Shown here piece by piece: positions 11,176-22,149 of a stretch of DNA of 64,000 nt. Made by a program: the position numbers and the translations under genes. Under the pieces are notes generated by a model. The model made no database searches, was not told where the DNA came from, and worked only from the letters and a program-made list of their open reading frames with translations. Each line of letters starts with the position of its first letter. Within the stretch, counting starts at the first letter, position 1. The DNA is from Chiridota heheva. Taxonomy: Eukaryota > Echinodermata > Holothuroidea > Apodida > Chiridotidae. Location of the stretch: contig JAIGNY010004328.1 of the NCBI GenBank assembly GCA_020152595.1, positions 53,501-117,500 on the forward strand. Reading direction: 5' to 3'.

Positions 11176-11228
11176 ATGATAAAGCAATATAGGAAAATTA
11201 TACCTCACAATGAACTGAAAATGAACAA

Positions 11229-12231
11229 TAGATGAATAATACATGTATTAAATGTTCACCACTATAGATGAATGATATATGTATTAAATGTTCACCACTA
11301 TAGATGAATAATACATGTATTAAATGTTAATCCACTATAGATGAATAATACATGTGGTAAATGTTAATCAACTGTAAATGAATAATACATATATTAAATG
11401 TTCACCACTATATATGAATAATACATGTATTAAATGTTCACCACTATAGATGAATAATACATGTATTAAATGTTAATCTACTGTAAATGAATAATACATA
11501 TATTAAATGTTCACCACTATATATGAATAATACATGTATTTAATGTTCACCAATATAGATGAATGATACATGTATTAAATGTTAATCCACTATAGATGAA
11601 TAATACATGTATTAAATGTTCACCACTATAGATGAATAATACATGTATTAAATATTAATCTATTATAGATAAATAATACATGTATTAAATGTTAATCCAC
11701 TATAGATGAATAATACATGTATTAAATGTTCACCACTATAGATGAATAATACATGTATTAAATGTTCATTCACTATAGATGAATGATACATGTATTAAAT
11801 GTTCATTCACTATAGATGAATGATACATGTATTAAATGTTCATTCACTATAGATGAATGATACATGTATTAAATGTTCATTCACTATAGATGAATGATAC
11901 ATGTATTAAATGTTCATTCACTATAGATGAATGATACATGTATTAAATGTTCATTCACTATAGATGAATGATACATGTATTAAATTTTCATTCACTATAG
12001 ATGAATGATACATGTATTAAATGTTCATTCACTATAGATGAATGATACATGTATTAAATGTTCATTCACTATAGATGAATGATACACGTATTAAATGTTA
12101 ATCCACTATAGATGGATAATACACGTATTAAATGTTAATCCACTATAGATGAATAATACATGTATTAAATGTTCATTCACTATAGATGAATGATACATGT
12201 ATTAAATGTTCACCACTATAGATGAGTAATA
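11229..12231. repeat. 36-37-bp tandem satellite, left part
   Basis: About 27 copies of an AT-rich unit containing GAATAATACATGTATTAAAT and CACTATAGAT. Subvariants differ at the linker (TTCACC, TTAATCC or TTCATTC) and occur in blocks, which indicates local amplification. The array is interrupted exactly at a TA in one monomer by the pogo element and resumes at 14378. Confidence 0.95.
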
Positions 12232-14377
12232 GGGTAAAGTAAGGTAAATGGAACACTTCGATGAATTATTGCCTGTGCAGGGCATCAAAAAAGCCATATA
12301 TTGTATTTCAATGTTTTAATTGATCAAACATGTATTTCTCCTTATATCCAATGCAATTTGGAGTTACACATACCTTTTTTTTGTAAGCAGGGGCCCAAAA
12401 CTTAAAGGACTATGATGTTCCATTTACCCCAAGTAATCGGGGTAAATGGAACACCAAATATGGGGTAAGTGGAACACTGTAACAATGAGTCCCTACATGG
12501 TATATATCTGCCCAGCCTGCTTAGTCCTCCCGGTGGCCCATGTTCATGCACAAATCTATATACTGTATTGTTATATATTATCTTTGACCCACCCGACAGC
12601 CATATGTCATACATGATAACCCATCTGACAGCCATTTGTCCTATGGGATACTGTACATGTGGCGTAAATAGTTATTACATATTGAAGTGTGAGTAAATTT
12701 CCACACAAAATGCCAACAATCATGCACAAAAGAGGTTTGCTAGAAATTATGTAATAATACTGTGTATGCTATTTATCATACATGGTCCACCAGAATATTA
12801 ATAATGATTTTGATGGTAAGTAATGACAAATCAGGCTCAGAATGACAATAGTCTTGTGCTACACAGATGTAGTAAAGTTGGAGTATGATCTTGTTTATAA
12901 GAACTGTGTTGCCATTTTAATTTCATTAGATTTATTACGGACATGGTGTAGCAAAAAATGTGTTTTCTTGTGAAATATTGAGCTTTTGAAATTTAGTCCC
13001 GGCATTTCCTACAAACAAAAGATTTCAACTGGTCAGGGCGGCCATAATGTCCAGTGCATGATTTGTGAAACCATTCTTTACAATTGGTGCACTGCCACCA
13101 ATTCTCATTTTCATCATCGTCCAAGTAAAACTCATCACAGTGGGCACAGTAATTATTTGGATTCACCCTGTCATACTCTTCACAAACCAAATCCTTTGCC
13201 TTTTATTATTTGCTTTGGCATCCTTCTTCTCAATTTGCTGTTGCTTTTGTTTGTTTTCCTTTTCCTTTTGCTTCAGCAGCTTTTGTAGATCCTTTTGTTG
13301 TTTCTCTTCCTCTCGTTCTTGTTTTTTTTTCTCTCTCCACTTTTCTAGCTTCTTTTTCTGCAAGTGCTTGCTGTTTTTTCTCCATTTTGGCGATTTCCGC
13401 CTGATAGATTTCATCGGCTGTCAAGCACCTTGCTTCGGGTTACACGCTGTGCAGATTTGGTTTTCATAACTTTCTTTACAACAGGTTTCTTAAGAATGTT
13501 TGCAAAACGGGGGATTTGTGTAGAAGTGTGGGGAATCTCGCAGGCTACTGTAGGTTGTAGTTCAGAATTTTGCATCTTCAAAGGTTTGTCACTGACTGTT
13601 TGAATGGGATTTGGAACCACTGTTGTTGGCAAATCAATAACCATATTATCAACTTTAGATGTGACTGGTATGTTGATAACTGGCTCTTCTGGCACACTAG
13701 CTACCTCCTGATTGCTGGCGGCTCCTTCAGAACCTTCTTTAAATTGCAGTTCTGTGTCTAGGGTACAGATATAATAAAGTTGTTATATAATCTTACCTTA
13801 CACTATTTGTGAACTGGACGTGTCAATAACAATGATTATATTGACAGTCTAAAGTCAAATATCGATTATAAAGGAGTAGGTCAATACTCACACTAGACTT
13901 GGTGATAATGACACACCCAATTGTTTATCTAGCTATGCTATCATGGCATTTTCATAACCCAACTTCTTGTTCTTCAAAATGTTGAATAAAGTGAGCAACA
14001 TGAATAAAACGAAGGCTTACCTGTGTTGTGAAATATGTTTACGATGGACAACAACTAAAATTTGTCTTCAAATCCTGGTAATTCTCGGTATTTGACTTGA
14101 AATATGCACCACAAATTAAACTGTTGGTTTCCAGGAAAATTCTCCTTTACTATTTGTACAGATTTGGGCAACAATGTATCATAGATGGGTAAGATTGAGG
14201 ACGATTTCAGAGGAACAAAGTTACGTACAGACAAAATTGAAACGCCATAATGAAATTACGTCATGTATGTTTGTTGTAAACTTTACTCCACAAAGTTAAT
14301 AAAAAAATGTGCACAACACTTAGGAACAATGCAGACCGTTCCATTTACCCCAGTGTTCTATTTACCCCACTTTACCC
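12232..14377. mobile_element. Internally deleted pogo-like transposon inserted at TA in a satellite
   Basis: The element is 2146 bp. Its left end GGGTAAAGTAAGGTAAATGG and the reverse complement of its right end, GGGTAAAGTGGGGTAAATAG, match at 17 of 20 positions, and both continue AACACT. TA lies on each side (12230-12231 and 14378-14379). Joining the flanks at one TA regenerates a normal satellite monomer, so the empty site is known. GGGGTAAATGGAACAC-type motifs recur at both termini and at 12410-12480, as expected of transposase binding sites. TA targeting is the rule for Tc1/mariner/pogo elements. Only the C-terminal part of a transposase remains inside (12989-13759, minus); the DNA-binding and DDE regions are missing, so it is non-autonomous. 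Confidence 0.85.
12989..13759 (-). pseudogene. C-terminal part of a pogo-like transposase with coiled coil and PHD finger
   Basis: After a likely acceptor (GTACCCTAG near 13760) the minus strand encodes a Pro/Thr/Val-rich linker. Next comes a TADEIYQAEIAKMEKKQQAL segment, then a long Lys/Glu/Gln-rich coiled coil. It ends in a PHD finger with spacing C-x2-C, then WWQC-x2-C-x4-H-x2-C, then C-x2-C near the last residue. At least three 1-nt frameshifts (near 13420, 13350 and 13190) break the frame. A basic coiled coil and C-terminal PHD-type finger occur in some animal pogo-like transposases, which fits the TA target site and termini. The catalytic domain is absent. A host PHD-finger exon captured by the element is an alternative. 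Confidence 0.65.
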
Positions 14378-14575
14378 TACACGTATCAAATATTCACCAC
14401 TATAGATGAATAATACATGTATTAAATGTTAATCCACTATAGATGGATAATATATGTATTAAATGTTAATCCACTATAGATGGATAATACACGTATTAAA
14501 TGTTAATCCACTATAGATGGATAATACATGTATTAATTGTCCACTACTATAGATGAATAATACATGTATTAAATG
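14378..14575. repeat. 36-37-bp tandem satellite, right part
   Basis: About five further monomers of the 11229-12231 array, beginning in mid-monomer at the TA duplicated by the pogo insertion. They show that the array predates the insertion. Confidence 0.9.
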
Positions 14576-15243
14576 TCATGTTGATGGGTGTATGTGTTAT
14601 GCCTAGCTTGTAGACACAATATATCCAAAAAGGTAAGTTGGATTTAGGTCATACTTGGTACAGTGGTAGGTCATGACCTGTAGATGTGCCCTATACTTTC
14701 TGGTGATCATATCATGCATATTAATGAGGAACGGAACTTAATGTTAAAATCTTGAAACACCTATGTTTCGGCAAGTGTTTGTTCAATTTGCTTCATATTT
14801 GGCACATATATGTTGTTTGGTAGTGCCTAGGTGCCACTTATGTCATAACGATAAATCTCATTATCATGCATCGTGGGCGGGGCTTGATGTGGTTTCGACC
14901 CAAACATCTTGTAAACATGATATCTACAGTATTTTGACAAGTATTTGTCAGATTTGCTGCATATGTGGTGTAAGCATGTTTGTAGACAGCCTCCATGTGC
15001 TTGCAGTATTTAAATGCTCAATCTCATTATGCGCAGTGGACGGGGCTTAACATGATTTTGCGAATGTAATCACAAAATCCCAAGAACAGTGAAGTGTATT
15101 CATGTCATACTTGTACACTGGTGGGTCATGGCTCGTAGGCGCGCCCAGTTGCTCAAGTTGTTTTGCATGATGATGTCATCCATATTAATGTGTGGGCAGG
15201 CTTAATGGAATAAAATTGGAAACAACCATTTGTTTAATTTAAT
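14576..15243. repeat. Degenerate dispersed repeat, about three units of 200-230 bp
   Basis: Recurrent blocks include GGTCAT, GTGGGCGGGGCTT, CATATTAATG and 'cattatgc'. They appear in the same order around 14640-14740, 14820-14930 and 14990-15200. No coding potential is seen. It is probably an old noncoding repeat related in style to the field at 47640-49210. Confidence 0.4.
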
Positions 15244-16209
15244 TTAATTAGAAAACAGAGAAAACTCTTCTTTGGAATGGGAGCTTGAGAACCATAAACC
15301 CAACAGCTTACGAATTAACCCTAGCAAGACCTGGTGCATGTAATCGACTGCAGTACCTTTTATTATGTCACAGCCAAGAAACATAAACCAAGAGGGTCCT
15401 TTTACACCATTTACAATTCTATTTTCCCTTAGAGCAGTAATAGCATCTTTCACCGTTTCTGTGTGTGTTCTCTGTGGTCTATCCACTGCAGAGTGGTCAT
15501 ATGGGTACACATGTGTAAAACCATTGCCTACTTAAACATGCTTTCCAGGTTGTTTGCAGTGGCTGCATCCAAATTCACCATTAAATTGTTTCATGTTTAG
15601 TACAATGCACTTGGCTGGGAGATCACAAGTGCCCCCAAGAAGTTCTCCTTGCACATGTACTGGATTTTTGCTCCAAATGGTATGGCCTCAAACCCCTTTT
15701 CAATTTCTTTAAGTGATGTATGAAATGGTTCCAAGAAACTACCCATAAATGGTTTGGAAGTTCCATACCATAGCCCAGCAAACACTAGGTTTTCCTTCTG
15801 GATCCTTTTTTGTGTACGGTAACTCATTGATCTTTAAATACAAGGGCCAAATTGAAAATGTTGACGATTTGAAAAGGGGGATACCATCAGTGTACCAAAA
15901 AAATGAAATGTTGTTAGGTTCCTTAAAAATCCTCCTGGATGAAAATGTTTAATATACTCACTGCCATCATAAATATCTTCTATATTACCTGCACTGGATT
16001 TTTTTCTTGTAAACCTGTGCTGTAAATTCTCTGTAACACCCGCTTTAGTAAAGATGTTAATTAATTGTGGAATAATTGGAATTTCTATAAAATATTGTAT
16101 AGAATCATTTGATAGAGGAGAGTGACACACTGGACAATGTGACAATGAGCTTTGATCACCTTTTAACAAAAAACTACATGTGGCACAATATTCATGAAAC
16201 ACCAAGGGG
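15244..16209 (-). pseudogene. CACTA (En/Spm)-like transposase, downstream part of copy 1
   Basis: Minus-strand pieces give, in order, a Cys-rich block (CATC, then HCPVCHSPL), IEIPIIPQLINIF, and GNIEDIYDGSEYI. A damaged 'TDG' block follows, then SYRTQKRIQKENLVFAGLWY, KPFMGSFLEPF, and finally NGVKGPSWFMFLGCDII and DYMHQVLLGLIRKLLGLWF. These are hallmark segments of animal CACTA-type transposases, including the DG..Y, NELP-like, 'GLW' and 'DYMH..LLG' motifs. The frame is split at 15510/15597 and near 15830, and the C-terminal third is missing at 15243, where AT-rich DNA begins. The 5' edge is interrupted by the hAT insertion; the upstream coding piece continues at 24118-24200. Confidence 0.8.
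16202..16209. repeat. Left 8-bp target-site duplication of the hAT element
   Basis: CCAAGGGG here is repeated exactly at 24118-24125. Eight base pairs is the standard hAT duplication length. Confidence 0.9.
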
Positions 16210-16340
16210 CAGTGTTCGACAAATCGATCAAAATTCTTCTTGCCCGTCGGGCAGTCAGTTGCTAAAGTTTGGTTGCCCGGGCGTCAAATCAACTTGCCCG
16301 GAAGCACAAGTGGGATTCCCCGATTGTAATTAGCACCAAC

Positions 16341-17120
16341 ACTAATGTTAATGCCAGGCCGTATGAAGAAAATATTTACATTTTATAAACGGTTACTTAT
16401 CACGAATGGAATGATATATGAACTATTTGAGTGAATTGTCATGTATTAAACAACTGCTTGTGTCTTAATGTACATGAAATATTGTTCGAAATTGTTAGAT
16501 AATCTTTGCAACAGAAAAAAGAAAATGGGAACCCTTACCGTAGCATCTGTGTTTCTTTCACTTGTGTCACACATACACATACTGTACAGTAATTCTAGTT
16601 ACATATACGGGGAACAGAATTCTAACATGCAAAGTCAGACTGGACTCCCAACTGGCTGGTCCAAACGTATCATAAATATTCATGAATCATTAGTGCTTTA
16701 TTAAGGATAGCTGTGATTGGTTGAAAGCAGGTGCGCTGAGCCTGAATGGTGTATTACAGCTACTAGTGGTGATTTCTTTGTGATAGTACAAGTTTACGAT
16801 TACTGTCGAGTATGGAAAATAAAATATCGCCTGAAAAGAATTCCTTGGTCCTTGGAAGTTGGAACCAAATTAATGAATGAAAGATGAAACTTGATCAGCG
16901 GTTTGTAAATCTGATTTCGTAGTAACAAGTATTTAGATATGGATGCTGAAAGAAAAAGTAGTTTCTGACGCTTTTAAAATCATCTGTTGAGTTCAAGAAT
17001 TTTGAAATAATTTTTTTCAACAATTTAACAAGAGTTCAATTCCTTTAGTTTATTTTTAATTATTTTCTGTGTAACTTGAAAACAAAATTGAACATATGTA
17101 CAATGGAATTGAGGTCCAAT
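16341..17120. other. hAT 3' noncoding region
   Basis: AT-rich sequence between the left terminus and the end of the transposase gene. No further structure is recognised. Confidence 0.5.
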
Positions 17121-19274
17121 CTATAGCTTGTCCTTGGAATGCCCTTCAACCTCTGGCTTTCCCTTGTGCCCCTCAACCTGCCTGTAACCCGCCATCTCAA
17201 ACATCCATTTGTCTATTGCTCTTTCCTCTTCAAATTGGCTCACACTGGGACCATTTATGGAAACTTTTAGCAAGTTGTTCAGGGACCAGTTCTCCATGCG
17301 ATTACGAGAGAAAGTCTTCACTCTTTTCATTGTTGAAAAACCTCTCTCACAGGCTGCTGTACTTGAAGAAAGTGTCACCATTATTTCCAAGATGTCATTT
17401 ATCCCTTGTACTTCCCCCATGTTTTCTCTGATCATTTTGCTATCAATTGCATTGGGAAGTATCTGCCATTCCTTTGGCATCTTGATGTTACGCCTGAGAT
17501 AATTCACTCTTAGTTTGAACTGTCCCCATTGCCTTAGAATGTCTGTTGAACCATGAAGCACACTTGAAAAATGTTCAGTAAGTCCCTCTATTTCATCATC
17601 TCCAAAATCTTCCAATTGATCATCATTGATAGGCCAGCTGGTGAAGTCGAAAACTGAAAAGTAGGAGAGGGGGGGTTCTTTCAACACACTGAAATGCTTG
17701 TCAATATATTCAATGACGCAATCAATGAAATCATTCATATCTTTGGAAAGACATTTGGGGTCAACCTCTGGCTCTTGGGGGCTGTGGCAAGAATGTTGTG
17801 GTCCCAGTGTTAGTTGGATGCCATGATACCTATGGTCTGTGGTTAATGCTTTTTCAAAGTTGGAAAGTGTGGTACCTTTCTTTTTCTTCATTTTTCGCAG
17901 TGCTGTTTTAATACCATTAAGTCCGCTTGTCACGTCTGGGAGCAACATGAAATCAGACTGAAAAATCTGCGAAACTACGGATAGTTCCACTGACACATCT
18001 TTCATAAAGTGGAGCCAATGAACAAATTGGACATCTTTTAGTTGCTTTAGGTATCCTGCAGCTTTTGCTACATTATCCCCCACACTGCTAGCTAGATTTT
18101 CTAGATGGAACACAAGAGATACATAGTTTCTTGTAATGGTGTTGAATACACGTGATTTATTGCCAATCCATCTTGTAGCTTGGAAGGACCCAAATGTGTG
18201 ACAAATGAGTCCATTATTTCATCTATCTCTTCAAGTCCTTGACGCCGTTTCGGAGATTGGGAATAGAATTTAAGATGCCCTTTATAGTTTCCTCAAAATC
18301 AGCATGAGGGATTGAGCCATCCAAAGCATCATGAAAGGCAAGCTCCAAATTATGGGCAATACAATGGACTGTGATGACATGGGGAAATTGCTGCTTAAAC
18401 TTTGCCGCAATCCCATTCTTGTGGCCCATATTTACGCTTGCCCCATCAAAGTTAATTCCAACAAGCTTTTTCTTCAGGATCTTGTCCGTTAAGCCATCAT
18501 CTGAAAGGCTGACTTGAGAGACTTTAAAAGTTCTTCAGCAGTACCATTTTCGGGCTCTAAGATTGTTACAAATCGAGTTTGTGGGTTACCATTCTTTATA
18601 TATCTAAGATACAAAAGTTCTCGTTCCTTAACCGAGATATCTGTAGATCCATCTGCCGTAACTGATATGTACTTGGTATTTTGCAGATCATCCTTTAGTT
18701 CATCTGACAGTACATCACAAATTACTGAAGTGAACCTTGCAGCTGCTTTGTCTGATACATAATTGTCCCCAACATCGATGCCACTTTTGGCTTGCAGCTT
18801 ACATAAGGAACAATACTTCAAGTAGGCTAAATCCTCTTTTGCGCAGTAGTATGCTGTGTTGAAAAGTACACGCATTCGTGCAGTTTGTGCTCTATCCATT
18901 CTTGTGGCAGCTCGAAAAAGTGGGCTTGATTTGGCCTGTGCAGCTGCCATGGATGATAAGTGTTGTTTGGTCCTTTCATGAACTTTGACAGGCTCGTATC
19001 TGAAATCATAGTCTTCACCCCCCACTCCTTTGATGAGAGAACTTTTAAGATCTGACTCCCCTGGATTATCCCTACACACACGACAAAACATTATTTTCAT
19101 GCCCTCCTCATAGGAAAGCCATCCATGCTTTTCAAGCCAGCTAGATTGGAATAAACGCTTCCGTTTGAATTGTTCATATGCCAATTCACTTTCTCTTCTT
19201 GAAGAAGGTTCATCCTCTTTTCTTCTTTTTTTATTGGAACCCCCTTTCCAGAAATCTGCAAGAGTTTTTGACAT
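17121..19274 (-). pseudogene. hAT transposase (ZNF862-like), two frameshifts
   Basis: Translation starts MSKTLADFWKGGSNKK at 19274 and would give about 715 residues. A basic N-terminus precedes a TTF/BED-like zinc finger (residues about 50-105) with FCRVCRD and a distal HERTKQH. The RNase H-like core shows the first Asp in SVTADGSTD (about 205) and the second in GINFDGASVNMG, followed by VHCIAHNLELA and FQATRWIGNKSRVFN. The C-terminal hAT dimerisation region has LSSSTAACERGFSTMKRVKT, with the catalytic Glu, then NNLLKVSINGP. Motifs match hAT transposases and derived proteins such as ZNF862. One 1-nt shift lies near 18495 and another near 18215; otherwise the frame is open, so the copy is recent or the shifts are assembly errors. 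All three catalytic residues are present. Confidence 0.9.
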
Positions 19275-19961
19275 CTCGAATCCTCTGTAGTCTGTACCAA
19301 ATCTGTTTTAAGAATTTTTTTAAGATCTTTTCACAAACGAAACTGCCCGTCTAGAACAAAGTTTAGTTTGAAAAAAAGAAACAGTAAATTACACTGTTTC
19401 CCTCCACAGTCCACTGCACACAGAACCTTTTTTTTTTTAATCATCCAAATGTTTTTTTCCTTTGAACAATTGAATAAATCTCAGAAACATTCACGAAAGA
19501 AAACATATTCCCTTTAACATGTACTGCTTTTCAAAATTAAAAAAACTAAAACCTATCAATCTGTCATTGAAACACATACAACTCATGAAAATCAGATTAT
19601 CAGACACACACGTGTGTACCCACATTGAAAGATTCCCAACTCCCGGAATGAACCAATCATGTCAACCGTTCTAAAAGACTCAAGCAAAATGTTTATGTAT
19701 TTATGCAAATAGTCTGCTGGCCAGGGCTTGTGCTGATCACAAGTGAAAACAAGTTACAACACGTGCGTTCAGTGCACTGTTGTACAGCCTGCTGTTGTAT
19801 GTACTGTATATACCGTTTTGTACCACGGGACATTAGCATTCCGTACTGAACTAACGTTATGCAATGCGTGAAAGATTGAACACGTGTGTGATACAATAAC
19901 ATGTACGAATTACGAAGGTTATCGTATCGCTGAGGAATGTGACGGTAATATTTCTAGATTT
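19275..19961. other. hAT 5' noncoding region
   Basis: Sequence upstream of the transposase start. It would contain the promoter, but no clear TATA box or initiator is distinguishable in this AT-rich stretch. Confidence 0.4.
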
Positions 19962-20187
19962 TTGGTTCGCATGCGAAGCATTTATGCGAATCATGTAATG
20001 GCGATTACGTCCGTCCGGCCGTCCACAAATTTGTCCTGAGATTTCCTCAGAAATGTTAAAGTTTTTTGAGAATTCCTCAGAATGTGGGACTTAAGTGTGA
20101 GGTGCTATTTTTATAATTGGCCGGATCATATGATATGGGTGTCAATTTGCATGGGCATGCGAACCATGACGGTATTTACCGTTCTAA
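19962..20187 (+). mobile_element. Helentron/HINE-like element A, about 226 bp
   Basis: It starts TTGGTTCGCATGCGAAGCAT (with the 12-bp palindrome TTCGCATGCGAA) and ends GCATGCGAACCATG, then hairpin ACGGTA-TT-TACCGT, then TCTAA followed by T. The outer GGTTCGCATGC and GCATGCGAACC form subterminal inverted repeats. A 3' stem-loop, a CTAR end before a T and no target duplication fit Helitron-class, especially Helentron-associated, nonautonomous elements. Internal CCTCAG/AAATGTTAAAG repeats are shared with copies B and C. This copy lacks the satellite core. It lies inside the hAT. Confidence 0.65.
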
Positions 20188-22149
20188 TTAAATTGTTGAC
20201 CTAGCTGTCATCAATAATGCAAATATTAAAGGATGTGTTCAGTGATCAATCATATGGGAGTCGTCTTCTTGGTTGTGTTTCATCTTGTACCCCATGTTTC
20301 TCAATTTATCGGCAAGTTGTCGTTTCATAAAGCCTGCAAACTCATTAGGATGAACAAGAAATATGTCTGCAACCTGTTTGAAAAGAAGATAAGTGAAAAT
20401 GAGTTACAAATAGTTTAAAGTACATTTGCTGTATTCAGAATTTGGAAGTAAGATTTGATTGTTGCTGGTATTGCCAATTTTAACCATGGTTAAATTTGTT
20501 TGATGTCAGTCACAAATCATGAAATATACAAAAAATTCAAATCAGATTTGGGAAAAATATAGCCCTCATATTGTTTAATTATTTCATGCACATTTTTTTT
20601 CTTCAGATTTTTAGTTGTGTTTGCAAGAATATCATTCTGCTTTCAAGTATAAATCTGTTGGTTTTAGCGTAACAACGACTACACCATTGAGTTTATAAAG
20701 TGGGCAATGTCTGTAATCTTTCTGAGCACTGCTTCTTGTTTTTAAAATGCTTCTAAGTTTTAACACTTTTGGTCTTGAAATTTTGGCTCATGCCAGATGT
20801 TTTCATGTATAATAATTATTTAGGTTAATCAATGTAAGTATTGAGTTATAGTTAAAAAGATGTATTATTTCATATTTTAGTGTCATCATGGAGATTATCC
20901 ATTGTGTCATATATATGTGTCACGCTCAGTACGCTCAGACTCCTCCTGAGGACTTATCTTTCCTGACGAAACTGCTCATCATGCATGAATATTTGGTTCA
21001 AGTATTTCCAGTTAACCAGTAGACCACTATGATATATGATGCATTCCAGTTAACCAGTAGACCACTATGATAAATGATGCATTACTTGTTTGAAAGAAAG
21101 TATTCTTCTGGTGAGAATTGATTTTGTAATAAGATGATGGAAGACAATTGAGTTCTGATCTAAATCTTTTCACAATATGTATTGTTTCAGTAATAATACT
21201 TATTCTTGTTGAAATTGCAACTTTGTAGGAAATTTTTCAAGACAAAAAATTAAATATCTAAATGGACAGGTAACTTGAGCTTGATTTGACTTGAACTTTG
21301 AACTGTAAAATAAGTACCAGCACTGCTGGGGAGTTAATATACGATGGACTGGCATCCTGTCCAGGGGGAGTTGTTTACTCTCATCCGTTTGCGCCACGGA
21401 TACCGGGGATAAGCACCGGCTCTATGAGCCTAATGGCTTGATGCATTTAGCTACATAAAGACTGAGGAATCAACATCACAACTAGTTCGATTTCAGTCGT
21501 TTCTATACAAATGATAACAAACTTAAGCTTACATATCTCCTTAACATAATAGGACATGTAAATGCTTTCTTCACTATTTTGTTTCTTTTGAAGTCCTCTT
21601 GCATATAAGATTAGACTTGCTTGTCCCCTGAACTAATTCTTTAAATAAATGTGAAATCACAACTATAAAACATACCAACTTTCTTTTGAGTTGAAATGTC
21701 AATTTTGAATTTAAATTTGAAATTAATTTACTACAGATTTTTTTCTCTCTCTCTCTCTTTTTTTAGTGGGGTTGGAGCTGTCCTTTAATTCTTGGAATTT
21801 GGGGCAAAAAGCCTGGTTATTTCTGGAAGTCCTAAATCACAATTTTGTTCATTGATTGGCTCATCCAAACTTAAACAAAAACAAAAATTGCAAATGATGC
21901 ACTTACCACAGTCTTCTGAGCTATTCTTAGATCCACTGCTTTCTTTGTTTCCATATCCCAAGCTCTTTCAAACCAACTTTTCAGCAGGAACTCAGTCTGC
22001 TCTGACAAGAGACTCATTCTGCGTACTCCAGAGGTGTTTATGCTTGGAGTCTAATGCATGGAAACAAGATATGCAGGTAGTTGTCTTGTTGCTAGTTGTC
22101 TTGTTGCTTACAGTATTTTCTTATGTTTGTAACAGTGTTGTGTACATTT
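20188..22149. other. Noncoding hAT interior with small repeats
   Basis: It contains a 39-bp tandem duplication (about 21006-21082, core TTAACCAGTAGACCACTATG) and a SINE-like repeat at 21318-21475. The 124-codon frame at 21792-22166 has no recognisable domain and overlaps a Helentron end, so it is not accepted as a gene. Confidence 0.45.
21318..21475 (+). repeat. SINE-like dispersed repeat, copy 1
   Basis: Core blocks GATGGACTGGCATCCTGTCC, GGGATAAGCACCGGC and CTATGAGCCTAATGGCT recur in reverse orientation at 36783-36960 in the same order. No tRNA boxes or A-tail are evident, so the class is uncertain. Confidence 0.5.

Noticed and set aside
10715-11192. Three overlapping frames of Ser/Pro/His/Leu-rich repeats
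   Set aside because: Artefacts of the 15-16-bp minisatellite.
9336-13759. The pogo N-terminal fragment and the PHD-bearing C-terminal fragment as one spliced gene
   Set aside because: Both are on the minus strand, but the N-terminal part lies downstream of the C-terminal part, and the latter sits between its own termini and TA duplication.
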